Part shown: in pieces, positions 36,461-46,160 of the stretch | How the letters are laid out: the number at the start of each line of letters is the position of its first letter | How positions within the stretch are numbered: the stretch's first letter is position 1 | From: Salinivibrio sharmensis | Lineage (GTDB): Bacteria; Pseudomonadota; Gammaproteobacteria; Enterobacterales; Vibrionaceae | Assembly (NCBI RefSeq): GCF_001995985.1 | Contig: NZ_MUFC01000003.1 | Span: 124,001 to 188,000 of the forward strand | Direction: 5' to 3' | DNA length: 64,000 nucleotides | Made by a program: the position numbers and the translations under genes | The notes under the pieces: generated by a model | What the model was told of the DNA's origin: nothing | Seen by the model: the letters and a program-made list of their open reading frames with translations, nothing else | The model's database searches: none

Positions 36461-39244
36461 ATGCTTGTGCACGTCAGTCCTAACGACCATAAACACTACC
36501 GTTATATCACGCTTCCTAACGCTTTACGTGTCTTATTGGTGAATGACCCACATGCGCACCGCAGTGCGGCCGCCTTATCGGTGAATGTTGGCCACTTCCA
36601 TGACCCTAAAGAGCGACAAGGGTTGGCGCATTTTCTTGAGCATATGCTGTTTCTGGGCACAGAGCGTTATCCGGTAATTGGCGACTTTCAGCGCTTTATC
36701 AGCCAGCACGGAGGGCACAATAATGCGTGGACAGGCACCGAGCACACCACCTTCTTTTTCGATATTCGCCCTCATCAATTTGCAGCTGGATTAGATCGTT
36801 TCAGTGCCTTTTTTATTTCACCGCGTTTTGATGCCGACGCCGTGGATAAAGAGCGCCAATCTGTCGACGCTGAGTATCGAATGAAGCTCAATGACGACGT
36901 GCGACGGATCTATCAAGTTCATAAAGAGACCATCAACCCTGACCACCCATTTGCCAAATTTTCCGTGGGCAGCGAGGAAACACTCGCCGATCGTGACGCT
37001 CATGATGTGCGCGACGACCTCATCGCTTTTTATCGGGCGAACTACAGCGCCAACCTTATGACGGTCGCGCTAACCGGCCCTCAGTCACTGGATGATCTTG
37101 AGGCCCTAGCCAACCAACACTTTGCCGCCATTGCCAATCATAGCTACCCTGCGCTGACCATTGAAGCACCATTGGTGACCAAAAATGAGCAACACCAGTG
37201 GGTGAACATCGAGCCTTTAAAAGAAGTGAGAAAGCTCACTTTGGCCTTTTCCGTACCCGAAAGCCCCGACCAATACCGAACCAAACCGCTGTCTTACATC
37301 GCTCACCTGCTCGGTTATGAGGGGCCAGGCAGTTTGATGTCGCTATTGAAGAACAAAGGCTATATCAACACCTTATCTGCAGGTGGGGGGATCAGTGGGC
37401 GAGATTTCCGTGAATTTACCTTGGGGTTTTCTTTAACGCCATTAGGTCTTAGCCACATCGACGATATTATCACTCATGTATTTCAAGCTATCGCTTTGAT
37501 TCGACGCGAAGGGCTACAACCATGGCGCTATCAAGAGAAACGGCAAGTTCAAGAGCTCGCTTTTCACTATCAAGACTCACACCGGCCCATTGATACCGTC
37601 AGTCAGTTGGTGATGAACATGCAGCATTATGCGCCAGCTGATCTGCTTTACGGCGATTATATGATGACAGGATTTGATGCCCACCACATTCAAACCATGC
37701 TGCAACATATGAGTGTCGATAATCTCCGGGTTATGTTGGTGGCCAAAGGGCTTAGCTACGATCGAAAGGCCGATTGGTACCACACGCCGTATGCAGTGAA
37801 ACGCTTCTCTGCTCAACAGCTAGCCAAGTGGAAAACTGACTATATTTCTCCGGCACTGACACTGCCAGACCCCAACCCGTATATTGCCGATGCCCTGCAT
37901 CCACTGGCTATCGAGCAAGATGCCAGTGAGGTGCCAAGCTTAATTGAAGAGCTGCCTGGTTTTCGCCTCTGGCATGGCCAAGAACCACACTTTCGCGTGC
38001 CCAAAGGCCACATTTATATCGCCATCGATAGCCCACATGCCGTGGCGACGGTAAAAAACATTGTCATGACCCGCTTAAGTGTCGAAATGTTACTCGAGGC
38101 GCTCAATGAGCAAGCGTACCAAGCTGAGATTGCAGGCATTAATTACAACTTATACGCGCATCAAGGCGGGGTCACATTGACGCTCAGTGGCTTCAATGAC
38201 AAGCAACCGCTATTGCTCGAACTTATCTTGAAAACCTTCTCTCAGCGCAGTTTCAATCCTGAGCGCTTCGAAACGATAAAAGCGCAGCTGCAACGCAGCT
38301 GGGAAAACGCAGAAAAGAACAAGCCGCTGAGCCAATTATATAACAGCATGACCGGGCTACTTCAGCCTAATAATCCACCGTATCACGCCCTTTTAGCGGC
38401 ATTGGAAACGGTGACCCTGAGTGACTTACCTCACTTTGTCGATGCCATGCTCGCCACCTTGCATGTCGATATGTTTATGTATGGTAATTGGCACCGCCAT
38501 CATGCCAAGGCCTTAGCAGAAACTGTCAAAGACAGTTTGCGCGTGAAAGGACAAGCGTATCAGGAATCTGTGCGTCCGTTGACCTTACTTGAGGGTGTCG
38601 GCACCGTCAGTTTTGAGCGCCCCCTTGCGCATGCTGAGTCAGCGCTTTTAGTGTATTACCAAAGCCCATCAACCGACCCTCAAGCCGTGGCGACCTATAC
38701 TTTGGCCAACCACCTGATGTCGGCGACTTTTTTCAACGAGTTGCGCACCAAACAGCAGTTAGGCTATATGGTTGGGGCCAATAACTTACCGCTAAACCGC
38801 CACCCTGGACTGATCTTTTATGTTCAGTCCCCCATGGCAGGCCCGAACCAGTTAATGGCAGCGATTGACGACTTTCTCAATGCGTTTTTCATGGTGCTGT
38901 TAGAAATGACGGAGGCTCGCTGGCAAAGCAGTAAACAAAGCTTATTGGCACAAGTGAGAGAACCAGACAATAACCTGCGAGCGCGAGCCCAGCGCTACTG
39001 GATCAGCATCGGTAATAAGGATTATCACTATCAGCGCCGTGAGCAAGTGGCGGAAGCAATGGCGACGCTTACCCGTGCTGACATGGTGCGGTTTGTGGTC
39101 AATACCCTCAAGCCGAGAACCGCAGATAGATTGGTCATGCACAGTTGCGGAACCGAACATCAACAAGATGCACACTTAGACGGTGCCTATCCGATTGCAG
39201 ATATCGCTGCCTTCCGCGCGTTATGTCAGCGTAGTGAGGATTGA
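36461..39244 (+). CDS. Pitrilysin/insulinase-family (M16A) zinc metallopeptidase
   Basis: This is a 927-residue M16A peptidase related to E. coli protease III and insulin-degrading enzyme, which fold around and cut small peptides. The inverted zinc motif HFLEH is at residues 57-61, and the third ligand is probably Glu138 in VDAEYR. The active domain (1-240) is followed by three further M16 domains; the last retains the conserved RTKQQLGYMVG segment. There is no signal peptide (MLVHVSPNDHKHYRYITLP), unlike periplasmic PtrA, so I expect a cytoplasmic enzyme. It lies between sixA and fadJ, where E. coli has no such gene. The ribosome-binding sequence is weak. Confidence 0.88.
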   Translation: MLVHVSPNDHKHYRYITLPNALRVLLVNDPHAHRSAAALSVNVGHFHDPKERQGLAHFLEHMLFLGTERYPVIGDFQRFISQHGGHNNAWTGTEHTTFFFDIRPHQFAAGLDRFSAFFISPRFDADAVDKERQSVDAEYRMKLNDDVRRIYQVHKETINPDHPFAKFSVGSEETLADRDAHDVRDDLIAFYRANYSANLMTVALTGPQSLDDLEALANQHFAAIANHSYPALTIEAPLVTKNEQHQWVNIEPLKEVRKLTLAFSVPESPDQYRTKPLSYIAHLLGYEGPGSLMSLLKNKGYINTLSAGGGISGRDFREFTLGFSLTPLGLSHIDDIITHVFQAIALIRREGLQPWRYQEKRQVQELAFHYQDSHRPIDTVSQLVMNMQHYAPADLLYGDYMMTGFDAHHIQTMLQHMSVDNLRVMLVAKGLSYDRKADWYHTPYAVKRFSAQQLAKWKTDYISPALTLPDPNPYIADALHPLAIEQDASEVPSLIEELPGFRLWHGQEPHFRVPKGHIYIAIDSPHAVATVKNIVMTRLSVEMLLEALNEQAYQAEIAGINYNLYAHQGGVTLTLSGFNDKQPLLLELILKTFSQRSFNPERFETIKAQLQRSWENAEKNKPLSQLYNSMTGLLQPNNPPYHALLAALETVTLSDLPHFVDAMLATLHVDMFMYGNWHRHHAKALAETVKDSLRVKGQAYQESVRPLTLLEGVGTVSFERPLAHAESALLVYYQSPSTDPQAVATYTLANHLMSATFFNELRTKQQLGYMVGANNLPLNRHPGLIFYVQSPMAGPNQLMAAIDDFLNAFFMVLLEMTEARWQSSKQSLLAQVREPDNNLRARAQRYWISIGNKDYHYQRREQVAEAMATLTRADMVRFVVNTLKPRTADRLVMHSCGTEHQQDAHLDGAYPIADIAAFRALCQRSED

Positions 39245-39258
39245 TCACCCAATCAATA

Positions 39259-39285
39259 GAAAGGGCAACCACTGGCTGCCCTTTC
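39259..39285. terminator. Possible terminator between the M16 peptidase gene and fadJ
   Basis: GAAAGGGCA (39259-39267) pairs with TGCCCTTTC (39277-39285) in the convergent gap. No T run follows on either strand, so it may only be a stabilising hairpin. Confidence 0.4.
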
Positions 39286-39310
39286 GCTCATTGACTGGCT
39301 AACCTAACGG

Positions 39311-41446
39311 TTAGCTTTCGGGGTAAAACACCTGCCCTTCTTTGGCCATCACGGTTAATCGCTCACAAGGGGCAAAGCGCTCACCGTAACGATTTTGATG
39401 CTCGTTGAGCAAATTGACCACACGGTCGATGCCAATATGATCCATATAGCGGAAAGGCCCGCCCAAGAACGGCGGGAAGCCGATACCAAAGATCGCACCG
39501 ATATCACCGTCACGCGCAGAGCGAATCACGCCCTCATCCAGGCAACGTGCCGCTTCATTGAGCATCATTAACGCACAACGTTGCGCCACCTCATGGCCAG
39601 ACAACTGAGCGTTTAGGGTGATATTTAGCAAGCTATAAACCTTCTTATCCACCTGTTTGGCCTTGCTGCCTTTCTTACTGGCATCGTAGCGATAGAAGCC
39701 TTTGCCTGTTTTACGCCCTTTTCGATCATCATTCAGCAGCACATCGAAGACATCCGGTGCTTCAAAACGCTCACCCAGCTCTTTGGTCAGGATAGGAGCA
39801 ATCTTGGCGCCAATATCAATGCCTACCTCATCGAGCAAGGTGATTGGCCCAACCGGAAAGCCAAAGTCCAGCAAGGCGGTATCAATATGCTCAATGCTCT
39901 CTCCTGCCAACAACACCCGCGCGGCCTCATTCATATAAGGGGCAAGGATCCGGTTAACGTAAAAGCCCGCGCTATCACCGACCACGATCGGCGTTTTACC
40001 TTGCTGGCGCGCCAGCTTAACCACAGTAGAAATCGTCTGATCACTGGTGTTTTTATGGGGGATCACCTCCACCAGCGGCATTTTTTCTACCGGGCTAAAG
40101 TAGTGCAAGCCAACAATGTTTTCTGGACGCTGGCTGCCTTCAGCGATTTGGTGGATAGGTAATGACGAGGTGTTAGTAGCAAAAATAGCGTTCTTCTCGG
40201 TGATGGACTCCATCTCTTCCACCATGCGGTGCTTAAGCGATAAGTCTTCAAATACCGCTTCTATCACCACATCCGAGTTCGATAGGGTTGTCGCCTGTGT
40301 ATCACCCGATAGCTGCATCATGGTGGCTTGAAGCTCTGCCTTGCTAAGCTGTTTGCGCTTGCGTTTTTTGTCTAACAATTTGTAGCTATAACGCAGGGCA
40401 TTCAAAATGCCATCTTCGCTCACATCTTTTACTCGTACGGGGTAGCCGGCCTTAGCGACCGAGACATGGGCAATACCGGCCCCCATCAAGCCACCGCCAA
40501 GTACACCAATACGACTGATATCACCCGGCTCTGCATCGGCACCGTTTTCTTTTTTCATCGCCGTCGTCGCGAAGAATATACTACGAAGTGCTTTAGACTC
40601 TGACGTCATCACCAGCTCACCAAACTGGCGTGCTTCTTCCTCAAATCCGGCTTTCAAGCCTTTATCGAGGCCCTTTTTCACCACAGATAAAATGGCATCA
40701 GCGGCGGGGTAATTGCCACGGGTTTTTGCTCGCGCTTTTTTGCCCGCTTGATCAAAGACGATATTACGCCCAACCGCATTCCCATTCAGCATCCAACTTT
40801 GCCAGCTGCGGCTACGTTTGGGTTTCGATTTCTGCGCGAGCTGCTCAGCCACATCTAGCAAAACGGTATCCGGCACGCAATCATCGATCACACCAAGTTT
40901 TTTGGCTTTTTTGGCGCGTAACTGTTTGCCCGTTAGCATCATATCAAGTGCGTCAGGCACACCGATAAGACGGGGTAGTCGCTGTGTACCGCCCGACCCT
41001 GGCAACAAACCTAATTGTACTTCTGGCAGGCCAAGGCGCGTCTTCTCCCAATCGGTCGCCACACGGCTATGACAAGCAAGCGCGAGCTCCAGCCCACCAC
41101 CTAGGCAAGGGCCATGAATGGCTGCCACCACGTGAAATGGAAGTCTCTCAATGCGTGAAAACAGAGTCTGCCCTTGCGCGGCAATATCGCGTGCTTGCTC
41201 GGCGCTGTCACAAGCTTCGAGCATGCGCACATCGGCACCAGCCACAAAGTTATCGGGCTTACCAGAGTGAATCACTAGCCCTTTGACGCTTTTATCGTTT
41301 TCGAGTTGATCTAAAACCGCGGAAACGCCCTCGACAAAGCTCGCCTGCAGCGTATTCATGCTCTCGCCCGGCACATCAATGGTCAGCCAGGCTATTTGGT
41401 TATCAGCAACCGTTAAATGAAAGGCTTGATGGGTGTCTGTGGTCAT
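39311..41446 (-). CDS. fadJ: Fatty acid oxidation complex subunit alpha FadJ
   Basis: FadJ is a multifunctional beta-oxidation enzyme with enoyl-CoA hydratase and 3-hydroxyacyl-CoA dehydrogenase activities; in E. coli it works mainly under anaerobic conditions with FadI. The 711-residue protein has the N-terminal crotonase domain (about 1-190, with [16 protein letters not shown] and [20 protein letters not shown]). The NAD-binding dehydrogenase begins at about 310 ([16 protein letters not shown]), with [19 protein letters not shown] and a C-terminal [16 protein letters not shown]. It overlaps the fadI stop by one base (TAATG). The fadI partner and sequence favour FadJ over FadB. Confidence 0.97.
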   Translation of the reverse strand: MTTDTHQAFHLTVADNQIAWLTIDVPGESMNTLQASFVEGVSAVLDQLENDKSVKGLVIHSGKPDNFVAGADVRMLEACDSAEQARDIAAQGQTLFSRIERLPFHVVAAIHGPCLGGGLELALACHSRVATDWEKTRLGLPEVQLGLLPGSGGTQRLPRLIGVPDALDMMLTGKQLRAKKAKKLGVIDDCVPDTVLLDVAEQLAQKSKPKRSRSWQSWMLNGNAVGRNIVFDQAGKKARAKTRGNYPAADAILSVVKKGLDKGLKAGFEEEARQFGELVMTSESKALRSIFFATTAMKKENGADAEPGDISRIGVLGGGLMGAGIAHVSVAKAGYPVRVKDVSEDGILNALRYSYKLLDKKRKRKQLSKAELQATMMQLSGDTQATTLSNSDVVIEAVFEDLSLKHRMVEEMESITEKNAIFATNTSSLPIHQIAEGSQRPENIVGLHYFSPVEKMPLVEVIPHKNTSDQTISTVVKLARQQGKTPIVVGDSAGFYVNRILAPYMNEAARVLLAGESIEHIDTALLDFGFPVGPITLLDEVGIDIGAKIAPILTKELGERFEAPDVFDVLLNDDRKGRKTGKGFYRYDASKKGSKAKQVDKKVYSLLNITLNAQLSGHEVAQRCALMMLNEAARCLDEGVIRSARDGDIGAIFGIGFPPFLGGPFRYMDHIGIDRVVNLLNEHQNRYGERFAPCERLTVMAKEGQVFYPES

Positions 41447-42756
41447 TATTCTGCCTCCAAGATCATTGCTGCGCCAAGGCCACCTGCTGCACAGGCTGTG
41501 TTCAATGCTAACCCGCCGCCACGACGTTTTAATTCACGTAAGGTTTGGGTGATCATCCGCGCGCCTGTCGCGGCAAATGGATGGCCGTAGGCGATTGAGC
41601 CTCCTAACACGTTAAATTTATCCATATCGATGTCACCAATCGCACGGTCACGATTTAAATGCTCGCGGGCAAATGCGTCAGAGGCAAACATCTTGACATT
41701 AGACAAGGTCTGAGCGGCAAACGCCTCATGCATATCAATCAAAGTTAAATCCGCTAGAGAAATGCCCGCGCGATCAAGCGCAAGTGGCGTGGCGTAAGAC
41801 GGCCCCATCAGCATGTCTTTTTCCACACCAATAGCGGAAAATGCATACGAGCGGATGTAACCCAATACCTCAAGACCCAGCGCTTTCGCACGACTTTCTG
41901 GCATCATCAAGACCGCGGCGGCGCCGTCAGTGAGGGGTGTGCTATTCGCCGCCGTCACCGAGCCATGCTTGCGGTCGAACGCAGGACGCAACTTAGCGTA
42001 ATCTTCAAGCGTGGAGTCAGGACGCAAGTTGTTATCTTGTGCAATCCATGTTTTGTAAGGTTCGGGGTATGCGGTCATCACTTCATCACTGAGCAAGCCT
42101 TCATCCCAAGCTTTGCTGGCGAGTTGATGCGAGCGAAGCGCGAGCGCATCTTGCTCTTCCCGTGGGATCTGATGCGACTTTGCCATTTGCTCGGCGGTTT
42201 GCCCCATGCTCAGGCCTGTGGAATATTCAGCCACCGCAGGCGGAACCGGTGCCAGATCTTTGACCGACAGCTTACTGAGCAGCTTTAACCGCTTACTCAT
42301 GGTTTTCGCTTTGCTCAAATCCAATAATGTCCGCGCCAGTTTTTTGCTAACGCCGATAGGCAGCACAGAGGATGAATCCGCCCCACCAGCAATTCCCACC
42401 TGGATATTGCCTGCGACCATGCTCTCTGCCACATTCGCAACCGCTTGAAAACTGGTGGCACAGGCACGGGTGACACTGTAGGCATCGGTGTGAATATCCA
42501 TGCCAGTGCCCAGCACGATTTCGCGAGCAATGTTTGGCGCTTCAGGCATTTGCACCACCTGACCAAACACCACTTGATCAATGTCTTTCGGGGAAATACT
42601 GCTTCGGTTGAGCATCTCTTGTACCACCATCTTGCCGAGATCGACCGCTGGCACATCAGTATAAGCGGTCGATTGGCGGGCAAAGGGTGTACGTAGCCCA
42701 GACACAATAGCAATGCGATCACCATTGCTGGTTTTGAGGTGTTGCTGAGACGTCAT
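41446..42756 (-). CDS. fadI: 3-ketoacyl-CoA thiolase FadI
   Basis: FadI is the thiolase of the FadIJ beta-oxidation complex and releases acetyl-CoA. The 436-residue length equals E. coli FadI. The active Cys lies in [18 protein letters not shown] (about residue 97). The conserved His and second Cys lie in [17 protein letters not shown] and [16 protein letters not shown] 42756 is used because GGAG lies at good distance; a GTG just before it is too close. A FadR-type operator and possible promoter lie immediately upstream. The gene is translationally coupled to fadJ. Confidence 0.97.
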   Translation of the reverse strand: MTSQQHLKTSNGDRIAIVSGLRTPFARQSTAYTDVPAVDLGKMVVQEMLNRSSISPKDIDQVVFGQVVQMPEAPNIAREIVLGTGMDIHTDAYSVTRACATSFQAVANVAESMVAGNIQVGIAGGADSSSVLPIGVSKKLARTLLDLSKAKTMSKRLKLLSKLSVKDLAPVPPAVAEYSTGLSMGQTAEQMAKSHQIPREEQDALALRSHQLASKAWDEGLLSDEVMTAYPEPYKTWIAQDNNLRPDSTLEDYAKLRPAFDRKHGSVTAANSTPLTDGAAAVLMMPESRAKALGLEVLGYIRSYAFSAIGVEKDMLMGPSYATPLALDRAGISLADLTLIDMHEAFAAQTLSNVKMFASDAFAREHLNRDRAIGDIDMDKFNVLGGSIAYGHPFAATGARMITQTLRELKRRGGGLALNTACAAGGLGAAMILEAE

Positions 42757-42776
42757 CACTGCTCCTTAGGATGTTC

Positions 42777-42793
42777 TACAGGTCTGACCACGA
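42777..42793. promoter_or_regulatory. FadR-type operator upstream of fadI
   Basis: The sequence centres on the perfect palindrome GGTCTGACC (42781-42789), the core of the FadR consensus AACTGGTCNGACCAGTT. It lies 20-40 bases before the fadI start. On the minus strand TTAAAA-N17-TAACAA (42831 to 42803) just upstream is a possible sigma-70 promoter, so binding would block fadIJ transcription. Confidence 0.65.
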
Positions 42794-42925
42794 GTGTAAC
42801 CAAATTGTTACCAGCTTAAAACATCCGTTTTAATTGATTGGTAAGATTGCCAACAGGCGCACAGATCCGCTACCAGTGTCACCACAATGGTTCATGGTAA
42901 ACAACCGGAGAAGCAAAAAGAAAAA

Positions 42926-42958
42926 TAAAAAAAGGGGCCTTGCGCGAACGCAGGCCCC
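42926..42958 (-). terminator. Strong intrinsic terminator 170 bases upstream of fadI
   Basis: On the minus strand GGGGCCTGCG pairs with CGCAAGGCCCC (one bulged A) around a TTCG tetraloop, followed by TTTTTTTATTTTT. It is the strongest hairpin I saw in the window, and no protein-coding gene ends before it. Confidence 0.9.
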
Positions 42959-43020
42959 AAAAATATTGGAAAGCAAAACGATAATCTGGGAAGTGTGCAG
43001 TGCTTTTCCCGCACCCAGAT
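42926..43020 (-). ncRNA. Candidate structured non-coding RNA upstream of fadI
   Basis: Read on the minus strand, ATCTGGG (43020-43014) pairs with CCCAGAT (42990-42984). This encloses a small GTGC/GCAC hairpin, and 25 bases later a very strong terminator ends the segment. No gene on this strand lies upstream within the gap, and fadI appears to have its own promoter downstream. It could be a free sRNA or a terminated leader. I could not find a convincing promoter, so the 5' end is unknown. Confidence 0.4.
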
Positions 43021-43219
43021 CCGAACAGAAAGTCATATCATTCAAAAAGGAAACGCCGTTCACTCAACCTCACGAGTGTCGACACATGGCCGATAACGAC
43101 AGGAGTCACTTTACCGACTTGCTGGGTTCTAATATTGAAACAGATCAAACTTGTACCGATTTTTCACCTAATATGAAATAAAATGACAAATCACTCGGTC
43201 TTTATAGGCTGACTAATAC

Positions 43220-43759
43220 ATGGATAAAGGCTCATCCGGTATGACCCGACAAGCACGATACGAGGCATTGGTGCGCGCGTGGCACCGCGACCTCTACCGT
43301 TATGCCTATTGGCTAGCAAAAGATCCACATATCGCAGAGGATTTGGTTCAAGAAACCTGCTTACGCGCTTGGCGATCGCTAGACAGCCTGCAAGATGACA
43401 AGGCAGCCAAAGCCTGGCTAATTACCATCTTACGCCGAGAAAACGCCCGACGCTTCGAGCGCAAACAATTTGACCACGTCGATATTGACGATGGCGAACT
43501 GGAAGATAAAACCCGTCCCAGCGAAGAAGCGTCTATGGAGCAGCGCTGGCTACACCGGCAGATTGCCGCTTTAGCACCGGAATATCGAGAACCCTTGGTC
43601 TTACAGGTGATTGCCGGCTTTAGTGGCGACGAAATCGCGCAAATCTTGGACTTAAACAAAAACACGGTGATGACTCGCCTCTTTCGCGCTCGCGCTCAAC
43701 TCAAAGAAGCGCTGGACACCACCGCTACCTCAGGAGGCCAACAGTATGGACGATCTTGA
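43220..43759 (+). CDS. ECF-type RNA polymerase sigma factor
   Basis: This is a 179-residue sigma-70 family protein of the extracytoplasmic-function class, with only regions 2 and 4. Region 2 (about 10-80) has YAYWLAKDPHIAEDLVQETCLRAWRSLDSL. Region 4 (about 115-165) has LAPEYREPLVLQVIAGFSGDEIAQILDLNKNTVMTRLFRAR, cut here only for description. It overlaps the next gene by 14 bases. That gene encodes a single-pass membrane protein in the place of an anti-sigma factor. The start could also be ATG 43241 (MTRQARYEAL). The regulon is unknown, and the position next to fadIJ and fadL suggests but does not show an envelope-lipid link. Confidence 0.9.
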   Translation: MDKGSSGMTRQARYEALVRAWHRDLYRYAYWLAKDPHIAEDLVQETCLRAWRSLDSLQDDKAAKAWLITILRRENARRFERKQFDHVDIDDGELEDKTRPSEEASMEQRWLHRQIAALAPEYREPLVLQVIAGFSGDEIAQILDLNKNTVMTRLFRARAQLKEALDTTATSGGQQYGRS

Positions 43760-44450
43760 ATTTCGCCGCCGCCTACTTGCAGACCCTTATGATACTGATC
43801 CTGAGTTGCAAGCCGCCAAGGCCGAGTCTGAACGTCACCAAAACTATGCGGACGATATCGCCGAGTTGGACAGTAAAATCGACCAAGCGCTTCGCGTGGA
43901 TGTGCCGGAAGACTTAGCCGATAAAATTTTGTTTTCGCAAACCACCGACGTTGAGCAACGAGCCAAACGTCCGCGCTGGCATCTCGCTATTGCCGCCTCT
44001 ATTGCCTTTGTGTTTGGTATTGCACTTGGTCAGTTTAATTGGGGGCACGCGACGCTCGACCTTAATCAAACGGCATTGGCGCACTATTATCACGAACATG
44101 CCTTTATAGAAGGTATTAACGAGGGGGCGACCATTGAGCAAGTCAACGCGAAGTTACAACCCTTTGGCAAAGCGTTTAATGCGCTCCCCGGCGAAGTGAC
44201 TTACATCAACCATTGTAGTTTTGGTGAGCAACATGCCCTACACATGGTGATGGAGAGTGATGGACAAGCCTATACAGTGTTTGTGGTCCCGTCTGCCAGT
44301 CAGGCGCCCGCACAAAAAAGTGACGGAAAAATGCAAGCCGTCAGCCGCCCCGTGCATTCAGCGAGCGTGATTGTGGTCGGCGAGGCGAAAAGCGCCGCCG
44401 CCCCCATTGCCGAGCAACTGCAACAGCAACTCACCCCCAGAGCGATCTAA
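43746..44450 (+). CDS. DUF3379-family protein, probable membrane anti-sigma factor
   Basis: This 234-residue protein starts MDDLEFRRRLLADPYDTDPE and has an acidic N-terminal cytoplasmic part (1-75) and one hydrophobic helix (about 81-98, HLAIAASIAFVFGIALGQ). An extracytoplasmic domain follows (about 100-234) with YHEHAFIEGINEGATIEQVN and a single Cys in INHCSFGEQHALHMV. It overlaps the sigma factor gene by 14 bases, the usual layout for a sigma/anti-sigma pair. I recognise it as the DUF3379 type found after this sigma factor in vibrios. The anti-sigma role is inferred from topology and context only. Confidence 0.8.
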   Translation: MDDLEFRRRLLADPYDTDPELQAAKAESERHQNYADDIAELDSKIDQALRVDVPEDLADKILFSQTTDVEQRAKRPRWHLAIAASIAFVFGIALGQFNWGHATLDLNQTALAHYYHEHAFIEGINEGATIEQVNAKLQPFGKAFNALPGEVTYINHCSFGEQHALHMVMESDGQAYTVFVVPSASQAPAQKSDGKMQAVSRPVHSASVIVVGEAKSAAAPIAEQLQQQLTPRAI

Positions 44451-44460
44451 CCGCGTATTG

Positions 44461-44504
44461 TGCGCCCTCTTGACTGGCAGAGAGGGCGCATGCTGTGATT
44501 TTTC
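44461..44504 (+). terminator. Probable terminator after the sigma/DUF3379 pair
   Basis: TGCGCCCTCT (44461-44470) pairs perfectly with AGAGGGCGCA (44481-44490), 10 bases after the stop codon. A T-rich stretch starts 8 bases later on the plus strand. It separates this pair from fadL. Confidence 0.6.
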
Positions 44505-44724
44505 CTTCCGTGCCAACAACTTTTCGCCTAGTAATGTGTAACAGCTGTTCGCTGAGTTCATCCTTCATAGCTTAAATCTCCGCCAAGACAGTAGATAAAA
44601 ACACTAAAAATCCTTATTTTTTAGTTTTATTATTTCGTTTTTACCCTTTATCGTAGCGATAAATTGATTTACGCCCGCGAGCTTTTACTCTAGGCCTCCC
44701 TTTATACAGCGAACAAGTAAGCAG

Positions 44725-46077
44725 ATGAAAAATAATAAGATCGTTTATCTTGCCGTCGCCACCGCGCTCGGCTCTCTTTCCACCACCGCACACAGTGCCG
44801 GTTTTCAGCTCGCAGAAACCTCAGCAACCGGACTGGGCCGTGCTTTCGCAGGGGAAGCGGCAATGGCGGATAACGCCAGTGCGCAATTTCGTAACCCTGC
44901 GCTACTAAGCTACATTGCCGATACACAAGTATCAGTCGGTGGTATCTACGTGAACCCTAACGTTGATATTGATGGCGAAAACTCTTCAACTGGGCGCACA
45001 TCAACCGATGATGTTGCCCATGATGCCGTGATCCCTAACTTTTATTTTGCCCATCAAATCGACGACCGCTTTACCGCCGGCCTCGCTCTCGCGACCAACT
45101 TTGGCATGGAAACCGATTTAGGCGACGATTTTACCGGTACCCAGTTTGGTAACGAAGCGGCGGTCACCACCTTTGAAATCAACCCTAATATCGCTTGGAA
45201 AGCCACCGAGCAAATGCGCTTCGGCGTTGGTATCCGCTATGTGTTGGGGGAAGGCAGTATTGGCGCGACAAGTAGTAAGGGCTCTCAGCTACCTACTAGC
45301 GCAGGTGCACTTGCCGGCAGCCCTGTTCCTGCCCACAGCACTCTAAAATACATGGAAGGCGATGATCGTGCCTGGGGATGGCAATTAGGCGCCGTGTACG
45401 ATCTCAATGACAAGCACCGAGTTGGCGTAAACTATCGCTCAGAAGTAAACCTGACATTAGATGGACATGCAGAAGGACTGACTTACAACCTAGTAGCCAT
45501 TCAAAAAGGTCAACTTACTGGAAGTGATTATCTGAGTGGCAACCACTATTCAGGGAGTATGGATCTCACCTTACCGGCCACCGCCGAGCTCTCTTCGCTG
45601 CATCAATTGACTGAACAGTGGGCGGTACATACCAGCATTAACTGGACCGATTGGAGCAGCTTTGACAAACTTGAGGCGAACATCCCTTCCCTTTCTAGCG
45701 ATCCAAAGATGGTGAAAGTGGAAAACTGGGAGGATAACTATCGCTTTGCCATTGGCACCACTTATCAGTGGGATCAAAAACTGACGTTGCGCTCAGGCGT
45801 TGCCTACGATACCTCGGCAGTGAGCGATAAAAACCGTACCCTGACCATCCCAGAAACTGACCGTACCTGGTTAAGCGTGGGTGCCGGCTATGACGTGACA
45901 CCTAAACTCACCCTGGATGCTGCCTTTACCTATGTCTTTGCCAAAGACGCCCCGGTAAAAGAGCCACGTGATGGCATTGAATCCGACAAATCAGGCTCTG
46001 CGTTTGGCGGTAATTTTGAAGGCGAGACCACCGGTAATGTGTGGTTAGTCGGCGTGCAAGCCAGCTATCGTTTCTGA
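44725..46077 (+). CDS. fadL: Long-chain fatty acid outer membrane transporter, FadL family
   Basis: FadL-family proteins are 14-strand outer-membrane barrels that pass long-chain fatty acids through a lateral opening. The 450-residue precursor has a clear signal peptide (MKNNKIVYLAVATALGSLST, cleaved after TTAHSA). The mature N-terminus GFQLAETSATGLGRAFAGEA has the family plug, with the conserved NPA (QFRNPALLSY). It ends VGVQASYRF, with a terminal Phe typical of outer-membrane barrels. Neighbours fadIJ and mlaA match E. coli. I see no clear FadR box in the 234 bases in front. Confidence 0.92.
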   Translation: MKNNKIVYLAVATALGSLSTTAHSAGFQLAETSATGLGRAFAGEAAMADNASAQFRNPALLSYIADTQVSVGGIYVNPNVDIDGENSSTGRTSTDDVAHDAVIPNFYFAHQIDDRFTAGLALATNFGMETDLGDDFTGTQFGNEAAVTTFEINPNIAWKATEQMRFGVGIRYVLGEGSIGATSSKGSQLPTSAGALAGSPVPAHSTLKYMEGDDRAWGWQLGAVYDLNDKHRVGVNYRSEVNLTLDGHAEGLTYNLVAIQKGQLTGSDYLSGNHYSGSMDLTLPATAELSSLHQLTEQWAVHTSINWTDWSSFDKLEANIPSLSSDPKMVKVENWEDNYRFAIGTTYQWDQKLTLRSGVAYDTSAVSDKNRTLTIPETDRTWLSVGAGYDVTPKLTLDAAFTYVFAKDAPVKEPRDGIESDKSGSAFGGNFEGETTGNVWLVGVQASYRF

Positions 46078-46096
46078 ACATCATGCCCTATCCAAC

Positions 46097-46128
46097 AAAA
46101 ACACCACGGCTTTGGCCGTGGTGTTTTT
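46097..46128. terminator. Bidirectional terminator between fadL and mlaA
   Basis: ACACCACGGC (46101-46110) pairs with GCCGTGGTGT (46115-46124) around a TTTG loop, with A runs to the left and T runs to the right. It serves the convergent fadL and mlaA genes. Confidence 0.92.
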
Positions 46129-46160
46129 TATCGCGTTTTACCTAACTCGCTTACGCTGAT

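Noticed and set aside
42830-43063. 77-codon minus-strand open frame running through the strong terminator upstream of fadI
   Set aside because: Its middle is the terminator hairpin and U tail read as codons, no ribosome-binding sequence was seen and the product has no family resemblance.
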